Source: Pseudoselenomonas ruminantium (GTDB lineage: Bacteria > Bacillota > Negativicutes > Selenomonadales > Selenomonadaceae). From it: DNA of 64,000 bases. The stretch lies in the NCBI GenBank assembly GCA_902780915.1, contig CACZHK010000010.1, positions 1 through 64,000 of the forward strand. Direction: 5' to 3'. Made by a program: the position numbers and the translations under genes. A model generated the notes under the pieces. The model was not told the DNA's origin, did no database searches, and saw only the letters and a list, made by a program, of their open reading frames with translations. Numbering within the stretch: position 1 is the first letter of the stretch; each line of letters opens with the position of its first letter. Shown here piece after piece: positions 42,641 to 52,556 of the stretch.

Positions 42641-43247
42641 CTGCCGCTGCCTCCTCCCTTTCATCATTGGTAGCCAGGAGCACCAGCGTACCCAGTTCAG
42701 CCGCCTGCCGCGCCTCATTCAAAACAAGAGCGCGTCCTTCGGCATCCAGATTCGCCCCTGGCTCATCCAGCAGCCAAACCTCAGCCCGGGAGGATAGCAG
42801 CACCGCCAGCTTCAGCCGTTGCCGCATGCCCGTGGAAAGTCCCCCTGCCAGGATTCCCTCCACACGCCTATGTGAAAGCCCCACCCGCTCCAAAAGCTGA
42901 CTGTAGCTATCATCATCAAGGCTCTCACCTCTGAGCCCCAGCAAGAAGTCCAGGTTCTCCCGGGCCGTCAGCCGGGGATAAAACCGCATTTCCGGGGTTA
43001 CCATGGCCAGCCGGTTCCTAAAATCGGCTTTCTCCAAAACCAGCCCTGTCTCCTTGTCCCTTGCCATCACCTTGCCTCTGTCGGGTGAGATGAGCCTGGC
43101 CGCCAGACGCAGGAGCGTAGATTTGCCGCTGCCGTTGCCCCCACTCACCGCCGTGATCTTCCCCGGCTGCAGCTGCGCAGAAAAGTCCTTGAAGACCACA
43201 TTCCCCCCAAAGGCCTTGCCCACGCCGTCAAATTCTATTTCCACCAT
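42612..43247 (-). CDS. ccmA: Heme exporter ATP-binding subunit CcmA
   Basis: A 211-residue ABC ATPase with Walker A SGGNGSGKSTLLRL, signature LAGGLSTGMRQRLKLAVLL and Walker B VWLLDEPGANLD. It energises CcmB. The start is taken at the ATG 43245-43247 (MVEIEFDGVGKAF); an ATG five codons upstream is possible. It is first in the ccm operon, with a promoter at 43288-43317. Confidence 0.92.
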   Translation of the reverse strand: MVEIEFDGVGKAFGGNVVFKDFSAQLQPGKITAVSGGNGSGKSTLLRLAARLISPDRGKVMARDKETGLVLEKADFRNRLAMVTPEMRFYPRLTARENLDFLLGLRGESLDDDSYSQLLERVGLSHRRVEGILAGGLSTGMRQRLKLAVLLSSRAEVWLLDEPGANLDAEGRALVLNEARQAAELGTLVLLATNDEREEAAADECISLGRD

Positions 43248-43287
43248 TCCTGTCACATCCATGCAGAAAATATCTACCTTACACACT

Positions 43288-43317
43288 ATGATAACATCTT
43301 TGTTCCGGTTTTGCCAA
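43288..43317 (-). promoter_or_regulatory. ccm operon promoter
   Basis: On the minus strand TTGGCA (43312-43317), 18 nt, TATCAT (43288-43293). Confidence 0.6.
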
Positions 43318-43342
43318 AGAAGGGAAACATTCTTGCGTAAAA

Positions 43343-43373
43343 TACAAGGGCACCACTCTTGCAAGCAGTGCCC
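43343..43373 (-). terminator. Hairpin after nrfA
   Basis: On the minus strand GGGGCACT and AGTGGTGCCC pair, followed by TTGTATTTT. It separates nrfHA from ccm. Confidence 0.65.
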
Positions 43374-43394
43374 CTATTTCACTTATCTACGCTG

Positions 43395-44717
43395 TCAGAG
43401 CGCGCCCTTTACCACTGCGTTGGCCTCCTCAATGACCTGATGTCCCAGGTCGATGGCCTCGCCGCTGATGCGCATGCACTTGTCGGGATTGTGGAAGCCG
43501 TTGCCGTTCTCGGCAGCTACCCAATCCCAATACCACTGGGCTTCACGCAGCTTCAGGCGAATGCCGGAGAGCTGCTCGTCCGTAGCCCCTGCATCCATGG
43601 CGGCCTTCACTGCCAGATGGGCCCTGGCCACGGTCTGGCCTGCGATGCGCTGGAGCTTGTAGTTGTTGTCATGGATGGTCTTGACCCTGGCGATGAGGGT
43701 ATCCTTGCTCTCGTCATGGCACTTGAGGCAGGATTCCTCTATAGTCTTCAGAGGGCTGGTCATCCAGTGGGAAGTGTACTTCTTGCCGTTTTCCCTCATA
43801 TAGGGCATATGGCAGTCCACGCAGGTGACGCCTGCATCGGCATGGACGCTGGTCTTCCAGATTTCAAAATCAGGATGCTGGGCCTTCAGCATGGGGGTCT
43901 TGGAATCCGGTTGTACCCAGTCCTGAGTGAAGCCGCCAGCCTGGCCGTTCTGATAGAACTGGAACTGCTCCTCAGGCTCCCAGCCATTGATGAAGGGATG
44001 GCGTACCCTGCCATCTTCCTTCATGAAGTAATACTCATTGTGGCACTGGCCGCAGACATAGCTGCGCATATCGTTGTGAGAGGCTTGGGAGATGTCCTCC
44101 CCCCGCATGGCCATGGATTCCACGAAGCCCTGCTGATAGACCCGCAGCTCCATGGTGTCCGGGTCATGGCAGCTGGAGCAGCCAAAGTAAAGGTCCGTGC
44201 CCTCCACCGTATCCTTGTTGGTGAAGGGAGGGGTTGCCTCCATAAAGGGCTTGGAAGCAAAATCCCAGCCGCTTTCCTTGTACCACTTGTCATACATCCA
44301 GGAGCTCTTGCAGACTATGCAGTTGCCCTTCTGGGGCGGGATTCGCTGGGAGTTCAGCTGATCCACCCCTGCCCAGGTATGGCCTCTCGCCACGTCGTAC
44401 TGGACGGAGAACTTGTAGCCCTTGAAATTGGTCAGAAGCTCCGGCTGCATCTCGATATAGGACTTGCCCGGGTCGCTGCCGCCGTAGCCTGTAGGAGAGG
44501 CTCCTCCCAGATTGTTCTTCATGTAGGAGTTGTACTCCAGAGGATAGGCATCCTTGTAGGCTGCTTTGCCCAGATGAGCGTAGTCCTCATGGGAGATCTT
44601 AGCCAGTTTCACGCTGTCGTCATTGGGCTGGGCTATGCCGATGCGCACGATGACGAAGCCGAAGAAAACCACGCATACGGCCGCGAGCCCAATCAAATAT
44701 TTCTGCATCTTACTCAA
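43395..44717 (-). CDS. nrfA: Cytochrome c nitrite reductase, catalytic subunit NrfA
   Basis: A 440-residue pentaheme enzyme. The catalytic heme motif is CIVCK at 133-137, with lysine as ligand, and four CxxCH motifs follow at 180, 222, 299 and 330. An N-terminal hydrophobic segment (YLIGLAAVCVVFFGFVIVRI) anchors or exports it. The conserved KAQHPDFE region near 278-285 is present. It reduces nitrite to ammonia with six electrons in the periplasm. It overlaps nrfH by 8 bp. It needs the Ccm system, encoded immediately downstream and at 56.7-58.9 kb. No dedicated NrfEFG lysine-heme lyase beyond CcmF is visible. Confidence 0.97.
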   Translation of the reverse strand: MSKMQKYLIGLAAVCVVFFGFVIVRIGIAQPNDDSVKLAKISHEDYAHLGKAAYKDAYPLEYNSYMKNNLGGASPTGYGGSDPGKSYIEMQPELLTNFKGYKFSVQYDVARGHTWAGVDQLNSQRIPPQKGNCIVCKSSWMYDKWYKESGWDFASKPFMEATPPFTNKDTVEGTDLYFGCSSCHDPDTMELRVYQQGFVESMAMRGEDISQASHNDMRSYVCGQCHNEYYFMKEDGRVRHPFINGWEPEEQFQFYQNGQAGGFTQDWVQPDSKTPMLKAQHPDFEIWKTSVHADAGVTCVDCHMPYMRENGKKYTSHWMTSPLKTIEESCLKCHDESKDTLIARVKTIHDNNYKLQRIAGQTVARAHLAVKAAMDAGATDEQLSGIRLKLREAQWYWDWVAAENGNGFHNPDKCMRISGEAIDLGHQVIEEANAVVKGAL

Positions 44718-45195
44718 CTTTTATCCCTCCCTCAAGATGATTGGAGCCGTGTGCGATACGGCTGTGGCACTTCAGGCAGTCGCCGCCGCTGTCCATGGCC
44801 TCTGTCTTGGCATGCACCCCGCCCATAGTGGCATCGTGGCAGCGCAGGCAGTTGCCATTCACCGTCCGGCGGGCCTCCTCCGACAGCTTGATATGAGCCG
44901 GATAATCCCGCAGGAGTTCATGGTAAGTATCCACCATGCCGGTGCGCCCCTTCTCCACATAATACACCACCACATTGTCGTGGGGCAGATGGCACTCCAC
45001 ACACTGCTGGTTCTTGTGCGAAGACTCCTTAAAGCTGGCCGCTTCCCCCTTCATGGCATGGCAGGTGCCGCAGAACTCAGGGGACCCAGAAATAGAATTG
45101 AAGGCCGCCCCAATCCCCAGGACAATGACCCCAAGGGCAAAACCGCCTGCCAGACAAGCCAAGGTGTGTTTCTGAAACAGGTCTTTTGCTTCCAA
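44710..45195 (-). CDS. nrfH: NrfH quinol dehydrogenase subunit
   Basis: A 161-residue NapC/NirT-family tetraheme cytochrome with an N-terminal membrane helix (LACLAGGFALGVIVLGIGAA) and CxxCH motifs at 42, 65, 116 and 140. It takes electrons from menaquinol and hands them to NrfA. It starts with TTG at 45193-45195, with AGGAGGG upstream. Its promoter has a good -10 but no -35 and an inverted repeat at -41.5. Confidence 0.96.
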   Translation of the reverse strand: MEAKDLFQKHTLACLAGGFALGVIVLGIGAAFNSISGSPEFCGTCHAMKGEAASFKESSHKNQQCVECHLPHDNVVVYYVEKGRTGMVDTYHELLRDYPAHIKLSEEARRTVNGNCLRCHDATMGGVHAKTEAMDSGGDCLKCHSRIAHGSNHLEGGIKVE

Positions 45196-45258
45196 ACCGC
45201 TTCCCTCCTCTCCTGCTTCGGTATTGCTAAAATTTTCACACCAATCCGATTTGTCTAG

Positions 45259-45301
45259 ATTATATCACCTAAACACAAATGTATATGTTGCCCCAGCAAC
45301 A
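45259..45301 (-). promoter_or_regulatory. nrfHA promoter with class II activator-type inverted repeat
   Basis: On the minus strand TATAAT (45259-45264) lacks a matching -35. A perfect 6-4-6 inverted repeat TGTTGC/GCAACA at 45286-45301 is centred at -41.5 from the inferred start (45252), the standard position for class II Crp/Fnr activation. Confidence 0.7.
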
Positions 45302-45308
45302 CACATAA

Positions 45309-45335
45309 GAAAAAACCAGCCAAAATCGGCTGGTT
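45309..45335 (-). terminator. Terminator after the chemoreceptor gene
   Basis: On the minus strand AACCAGCC, GATTTT, GGCTGGTT followed by TTTTC, 48 nt past the stop at 45383. Confidence 0.92.
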
Positions 45336-45382
45336 CAAGAAAAAAATTTTGCTGGCTTATTTTTGGCGTGTTGATTACAATC

Positions 45383-47040
45383 TCAAACCTTGAACTTCGC
45401 CACCTGCTTCTTGAGGTTTTCTGCGCCCTGGCGGGACATGTTTACCTTGCTCAGGATTTCATTAGCCTTGCTTGCCACATCCGCCACCTTTTCGGCAATG
45501 GTGGTGTTGCCCACGGCCCCCTCCTGGGTGGCCTTGGCAATCTCGCCCATGGCACTGTTCATGGTCTCCACCGACTTGGCCACCTCCCGGGAAGACTGGT
45601 TGCTCTTCCGGGCGAAGCCCCGGAGATAGTCCGCATCGTTCTGGTACTGGGTGGCTGTCTCATTGATGAGGTCATAATCCTTGCCCACATTGTTTTCCAT
45701 AAAGGACAGCAGGTCATCGGCACCACTGGAGAGATTCTGGACAGAAGTCGTCACCTTGCCGGTAAGGGACTGGATATTCATGGCTGTATCATGGGACTGC
45801 TCCGCCAGCTTCCTGACTTCATCAGCCACCACGGCAAAGCCCCGGCCCTGCTCCCCGGCCCGGGCGGCCTCGATGGCGGCATTCAGGGCCAGCAGGTTGG
45901 TCTGATCGGCGATTTCCGTAATGCCCTGGGTGAGATTGGTGATCTCCGTCACTACCTTGGCAGACTCGATGGCCTCCGCCACGGCAGTCTTGGTCTCCGT
46001 GTAGTGGCCCGCTCTGCCACCTGCTCAGTGTAGTCCTCAGTATTCCTCGCTTCTTCCGTGATGCCCTTTATGCCCTCGCCAATCTGGCCGCTGAGGTTCT
46101 GGAGATTAGCAGTGGAAGCTGCCGTTTCCTCCATGCCTGCAGCCATTTCCTCGGTAACGGCAGACATATCCTGGGTGCTGTCATTGAGGGAGCCAACCAG
46201 CTCATGGACTTCCTCTGCCATGGCCACGCTCTTGTCAGCTTCCACCAGCACTTCCGTCAGCACAGCCCGCAGGGATTTCTGCATCTTCTGCAGGGCCTGG
46301 ACCATAATTCCCACCTCGTCCTGGCGGTCAGCCAGCTCACCGGGAATTTCCTGGGTGAGGTCCCCATCTGCTACAGCGTTGAGCTGGTTCACAGACTCCT
46401 GCAAAGGGGTGGCAATATTACCAGCAATAATGGTGGCGGCACCAATGCCCACCAAAAGGCCTAACAGAATGATGGCCACATTTATCTTGATGGTCCTGCT
46501 ATAGGTCACATTATTTTCCTGAAAGAGCAACTTGCCCTGAAGCACATTGTCAGGGGTCAGCACCGAAAGGGCCTCACCGATGGGTGCTGCCCCGGAAAGC
46601 TGCTTCAAGAGCTGAATCCTGCCCTCGGGGGTATTGGGGATGCTTTCACAGGACTTCACCTGCTGGGCGAAGTCCGCTAGGTCTTTTTCCAGCACCTGGA
46701 TAGTCTCCTGGGCCCGCTGGCTGCGGTCGATTTCCTTCACCTTGGCCACATTGTCCTGGATACTCTTGATCTTGCCCTCCATATCCCCAAGGATCAGGTT
46801 CCTGTCATCCTGGGCATAGTCCTGCTGCAATATATATGAGATATCCATCTCCAGCCCCCTCAGCTGGTTGTTGGCATCGCTGAGGTACTGGGTGGTCATA
46901 AGGTTGTAGTTGTACATATCATCAATGGACTGCTTGGCCTGGCTGTTGGAATAGATGCCCACCGCTGCCACAAGGCAGGTAACCAGCAGCATGATGGCCG
47001 CCAGCAGCAATATCTTCACTCTTACACTGAGCTGGTTCAT
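45383..47040 (-). pseudogene. Methyl-accepting chemotaxis protein gene split by a single-base frameshift
   Basis: The two frames together encode one chemoreceptor of about 552 residues: membrane helix at 9-29, a four-helix-type sensor domain to about 185, second helix (INVAIILLGLLVGIGAATII), HAMP with VADGDLTQEIPGE, and the signalling domain with the hairpin tip [20 protein letters not shown]. Frame changes at about 46008-46010, where GCGGGC would need one more G to keep reading. As written, the N-terminal protein stops soon after, without the signalling tip. A sequencing error in the G run is possible. It follows a sugar-binding lipoprotein gene by 12 nt. Confidence 0.85.
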
Positions 47041-47052
47041 GACTCTCCCCCC

Positions 47053-47973
47053 TTATTTGAACTGGGCCACATTTTCCCGGGTGATTTCCACAAAGGGCAC
47101 CTTCACATCCTCGGTGGGCACCTTGCCTGCCATTGCCTCCTGAATGAGACGCCCTATCTCTTCGCCGCTCTTGGCCGCATCCTGCTTCACAGTCTGGACC
47201 ATCTCCCCGGATGCCACAGCCTTCACTGCAGGCTCCGTAGCATCCACTCCGGACACCAGCACACCCTGAAGGCGGCCCGCAGACTTCAGGGCCCGCACAG
47301 CTCCCAGAGCCATGCCGTCATTGCCCGCTATAACCCCGTCAATCTGGGGGAAAATCTTCAGCCACAGGCTCATGGTCCTAAAAGCATTAGGCTCGCTCCA
47401 GCCGCAGTCCTGCTTCATCAAAAGCTCCACATCAGGCCGCTTGTCCAGGCAGGCTTCCTTGAAGCCCTCCCAGCGCTGCTGGGCAGCACTTAAACTGGAC
47501 TGTCCCATGAAATAAACCACTTTGGCATTGGGCGGCAGGTGCTTGGCCATATACTCCCCCTGAAGCTTCCCTGCCTGCTTTTCATCTGACATGACCTGGG
47601 CGAACTGGCCTCCGTTCAGGTCACGGTTGGTGGCAATGACGGGAATCCCCTCTTCATTGGCCCGCTCCACTACGGGGATGGCCGCCGAGCCATCCACAGC
47701 CAGCAGCACGATAGCTGCCGCCCCCTTGTCGATGGCCTCATTGACCTGGTCAATCTGCAGGTTGGAATCACCCTTGCTGTTCAAGAACTCCACCTGCACG
47801 CCCTGAACAGACTTTTGCACCCCTTCATAGAGGAGCCCGGTAAAATCCTTGGCCTCATCATGGGCAGCAAAGTAAACGGTATTCCCCCCTGCTCCCTTTG
47901 AGCCGCAGCCAGCAAGGCTCAAGGCCATGACTGCTGCACAGGCCGCCGCCATAAGTTTGCCCGGCATTTTCAT
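47053..47973 (-). CDS. Periplasmic sugar-binding lipoprotein (RbsB-like, PBP1 type)
   Basis: A 306-residue protein with a lipoprotein signal (lipobox LAGC, C23) and the type I periplasmic-binding fold of the ribose/galactose family: VYFAAHDEAKDFTGLLYEGV, IVLLAVDGSAAIPVVERANE, VIATNRDLNGG and GVIAGNDGMALGAVRALK. No ABC transporter genes are adjacent; instead the chemoreceptor gene follows at 12 nt, suggesting a chemotaxis sensor role. The ATG at 47971-47973 follows GGGAGGG; the longer upstream extension crosses the promoter. Confidence 0.9.
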   Translation of the reverse strand: MKMPGKLMAAACAAVMALSLAGCGSKGAGGNTVYFAAHDEAKDFTGLLYEGVQKSVQGVQVEFLNSKGDSNLQIDQVNEAIDKGAAAIVLLAVDGSAAIPVVERANEEGIPVIATNRDLNGGQFAQVMSDEKQAGKLQGEYMAKHLPPNAKVVYFMGQSSLSAAQQRWEGFKEACLDKRPDVELLMKQDCGWSEPNAFRTMSLWLKIFPQIDGVIAGNDGMALGAVRALKSAGRLQGVLVSGVDATEPAVKAVASGEMVQTVKQDAAKSGEEIGRLIQEAMAGKVPTEDVKVPFVEITRENVAQFK

Positions 47974-48021
47974 ATTGAACCCTCCCTGTATCTTGTGGTT
48001 GATGACACGCTTCAGTTGTGT

Positions 48022-48058
48022 TGTCAAACTACTTTGATGTCGTTTATTCGACATCAAA
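48022..48058 (-). promoter_or_regulatory. Perfect 26-bp palindrome and -35-like box upstream of the sugar-binding gene
   Basis: TTTGATGTCG (48033-48042), 6 nt, CGACATCAAA (48049-48058). On the minus strand TTGACA (48022-48027) follows it. It looks like an operator just upstream of a promoter; the -10 is unclear. Confidence 0.55.
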
Positions 48059-48063
48059 TAAGC

Positions 48064-48116
48064 AAAAACCTCCATATCCCGCCATTCAAATGGAGCATAA
48101 CAGCGAAATATGGAGG
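48064..48116 (-). terminator. Terminator of the beta-glucan operon
   Basis: On the minus strand CCTCCATATTTCGC and GCGGGATATGGAGG pair with two mismatches and are followed by TTTTTGC, past the GH9 stop. Confidence 0.82.
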
Positions 48117-48147
48117 CTTGGCAAAATTATTTTATTCGGAGAAATTC

Positions 48148-49941
48148 TTAGTTTTCCACCGGCGGAAAATGGCGCTTCAGCTTCAACTGGGCTGCCATAA
48201 TTCCCGGGTCAGCCTTGGCAAACCAGGCGAGGGCATAGGCTGCCGTGCCAGTATAGTCGATGGCGTACTCATTGGTAGACCAGGAGGAAAGCACATCAAG
48301 ATAGGACTTGGCCGTGGGAACATGGCCGCTTTCCAGATACTTGGTCTGGTCCGGGTCGCCACCGATGACAGCGTTGGGGCCGCCTACCAAGAGGCCGGGC
48401 ACATAGGCGCCGGTGCTCTCATGGATGCGGTTGTGAGGATGCTCGGGGGGATTGGCCCCGGCACCGGTCAGGAAGCTCTTGTCCAGGCTGTTGCGGCCAA
48501 ACATATAGTGAATCTGTGCCAGAGCGCCTTCAAGATAGGCGGGCTTCTGGTCCAGCTGATAGGCCATCAGCAGCATGTCGCCCTGGGTCATGGCATTCTT
48601 GGTGGAAGCCCAGGTGTACTCATCCTGAGCCAGGGCGCAACCAAAGCCGTCCTTGCTGATCTTATCAGAGATCAGGTCTGCATAGTCCAGATAAACCTTC
48701 TTCACCTGGACCTGCAGGCTGCTGTCTGCCCCCTGGGACATGGCATAGGCAAACTGGGCCAGGGCCAGGGTGTTGTCCCAGGTAAAGAAGCCCGGAGCCT
48801 TCAGCAGCTCTGCCTTGTTGGCGGCAAGGTAATTTTCATACTTCTTGTCACCGGTGGTGCGGAACATTTCCGCAGCCATCCAGAGGCGCTCCTGAATGTC
48901 ATTGTCATCATTGTAGGGGCCGGAGCCGCTTTCCTGGCCTTCGTCCACCCGGTAGACGGACTCCTTGGTCTTGCCAAGATAAGCCCAGATCTTGTCGGCT
49001 TCCTTCTGGAGCTGGCGGGCATAGCCGGCATCAAAGACCTGGTAGACCCTGGCGCCTATGGCTGCGCTGGCCCCGTACATGGCGGTGCTGGCAGAGCAGG
49101 TGCTGTAGAGGAAGCGATCCTGGGTATCCGTGTCAGGGCTCTTGTCAAAGCCGGGCCACTGGGCGCCGGAAACCTTGTGGAAGGTGCTGCCGTCCTTGCG
49201 CATCATCTTGTGCAGGAAGTCAAACTCATACTTGACTTCGCTAAGGACATCGGGCAGGTTCTTGTCATTGGATACCCCAGCCGGGAATACCATCTGTCCC
49301 TTGGCAAAATGATCAGGATGGGCCTCATAGGCCAGCAGCAGTTCTGCTGCTGCGATAGCCCCGGTGGTGGTGTACTTGCCATAGTCGCCAGCATCATACC
49401 AGCCTCCGGTGACATCCACCTTATCGCCCTTCTTGTTCAGCTTGTCAGTGAAGTAAACCTGAGCTTCCTTGTCCTGGGGGTGACCCATCTTCACCTTCAG
49501 CCCGGTGATATCGTCATCAATGGGGCTGCCGCAGCGGGAAAGGGTATATGAGCGCAGGGTCTGCACAGCAGGGACAGCATAGACATTGTCCCCGATGGCA
49601 AACTCAGGGGAGGTGCGTCCTCCCACCTTGAGGACATAGGTGCCTGCTGCCTTGAAGTCAGAGAAATCTGCCCGGCGCAGGGTTTCCTCAGACATGGCGT
49701 CATACTTGGGTGCCGAAAGCTGACCCTGATAAACGGTCTGGCCCGTCTTCACGTCCACCAGGTAGAACTCCCCCTCCCCGGAATCCGTCACCATAGCTGC
49801 CTTGCTGTAGCCGGAGAGGTAGCCTACCTGGTCCACATGCATCCCGGCATCTGCTGCCTCGGCAAAATCAGAGGCTCCCCAAATGCTCATGGCGGTTACG
49901 GCTGCCATGACCAGCCGGCCAAGCTGCTTGTTCTTTATCAT
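48148..49941 (-). CDS. Secreted GH9 endoglucanase with N-terminal Ig-like domain
   Basis: A 597-residue glycoside hydrolase. A signal peptide (ending near ADFAEAADA) is followed by a CelD-N Ig-like domain (about 35-120) and the (alpha/alpha)6 catalytic domain with GGWYDAGDYGKYTTTGAIAA (nucleophilic and base aspartates), NPPEHPHNRIHESTGA and the acid glutamate in WSTNEYAIDYTGTAAYAL. GH9 enzymes cut beta-1,4-glucan or mixed-linkage glucan. No carbohydrate-binding module or dockerin follows. It is the last gene of the operon. Confidence 0.95.
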   Translation of the reverse strand: MIKNKQLGRLVMAAVTAMSIWGASDFAEAADAGMHVDQVGYLSGYSKAAMVTDSGEGEFYLVDVKTGQTVYQGQLSAPKYDAMSEETLRRADFSDFKAAGTYVLKVGGRTSPEFAIGDNVYAVPAVQTLRSYTLSRCGSPIDDDITGLKVKMGHPQDKEAQVYFTDKLNKKGDKVDVTGGWYDAGDYGKYTTTGAIAAAELLLAYEAHPDHFAKGQMVFPAGVSNDKNLPDVLSEVKYEFDFLHKMMRKDGSTFHKVSGAQWPGFDKSPDTDTQDRFLYSTCSASTAMYGASAAIGARVYQVFDAGYARQLQKEADKIWAYLGKTKESVYRVDEGQESGSGPYNDDNDIQERLWMAAEMFRTTGDKKYENYLAANKAELLKAPGFFTWDNTLALAQFAYAMSQGADSSLQVQVKKVYLDYADLISDKISKDGFGCALAQDEYTWASTKNAMTQGDMLLMAYQLDQKPAYLEGALAQIHYMFGRNSLDKSFLTGAGANPPEHPHNRIHESTGAYVPGLLVGGPNAVIGGDPDQTKYLESGHVPTAKSYLDVLSSWSTNEYAIDYTGTAAYALAWFAKADPGIMAAQLKLKRHFPPVEN

Positions 49942-49956
49942 GAAATCATCCCCCAG

Positions 49957-50748
49957 TCAGTCAACAAACGGAATGTACTTGATGGACTTGTACTCAGCCC
50001 TCAAAGGCAGCTTGCTGTCATCGAAGGGCTTCAGCCACTCGTCCACCCCCAAGCCGTTCCAGGCGTTCATCATGATCTTCTGCTTGGTGACGGGGAAATC
50101 CTCGTTTTCACGGCGGAAGACTTCCTTGCCATCCACGAACCAGATGATGGAATCCTTGCGCCACTCAAAGGCATAGGTATGGAAATCATCGGCGGCGTCA
50201 AAGCCCAGGTCAATCATCTTCTCATGGCCGCCCTGGCCATCGCGGAAATAGTTCAGCTGCACCTGAGTGGTATCCTTGCCCAGCACCTCGAAGTCAATCT
50301 CATCCCAGGGATCACCCTCAGAAGGGCCGGTGTAAGTGAAGAAGGAGGAAACCACGCCGTCATTCTTGATGGCCTTCATGACCACTTCGTAGCGACCATA
50401 GCCATAGGTGGCCTTACTGCGGTACTCGCCGCCGGAGTAGGGAACCTTGTCGGCCTCAGGATTGGGAGACTTGTCCACAATCAAAGTAAGGCGGCCATCC
50501 TTCAGTTCCACATTTTCCTTATGCCAGAAGCAGTTGAAAGGCATACCGTTGGTCCAGCCGTTTGAAGCCTCGAACAGAGCATTCTCACCCTTGGCCAGAT
50601 TCACCTCAAAGGCATCTGCTGCCTTGACTTTCGTGGCGGGAGCGGCCATAGCCACGGAGGGGTTATCCATATAAGGAGCCAGACCTGCCGGCATGGCCAG
50701 GGCTGCAAACAGAGCGCCTGCCAAAGCCTTCTTGCGCATGTTCATCAT
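49957..50748 (-). CDS. Secreted GH16 beta-glucanase (lichenase type)
   Basis: A 263-residue protein with a signal peptide (cleavage near SVAMA-APAT) and a GH16 jelly-roll containing the catalytic DEIDFEVLGKD, in which the two glutamates flank the aspartate. GGEYRSKATYGYGRYEVVMK and FHTYAFEWRKDSIIWFVDGK are typical of beta-1,3-1,4-glucanases. It would release oligosaccharides from cereal beta-glucan. AGGAGG lies 7 nt before the first ATG. It overlaps nothing and is 15 nt before GH9. Confidence 0.95.
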   Translation of the reverse strand: MMNMRKKALAGALFAALAMPAGLAPYMDNPSVAMAAPATKVKAADAFEVNLAKGENALFEASNGWTNGMPFNCFWHKENVELKDGRLTLIVDKSPNPEADKVPYSGGEYRSKATYGYGRYEVVMKAIKNDGVVSSFFTYTGPSEGDPWDEIDFEVLGKDTTQVQLNYFRDGQGGHEKMIDLGFDAADDFHTYAFEWRKDSIIWFVDGKEVFRRENEDFPVTKQKIMMNAWNGLGVDEWLKPFDDSKLPLRAEYKSIKYIPFVD

Positions 50749-50770
50749 TTTATTTCCTCCTCAAAACGGC

Positions 50771-52503
<1,733 letters not shown>

Positions 52504-52556
52504 AATTCGATTGAATCCTCCATTTAAAATTATTCATAGACTTCATTGCTGTATTA

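Noticed and set aside
43288..43317. Fourth member of the palindrome-promoter module at the ccm promoter
   Set aside because: It has a GGCAAAAC half-site at the -35, but the other half is not symmetric and the spacer sequence differs.
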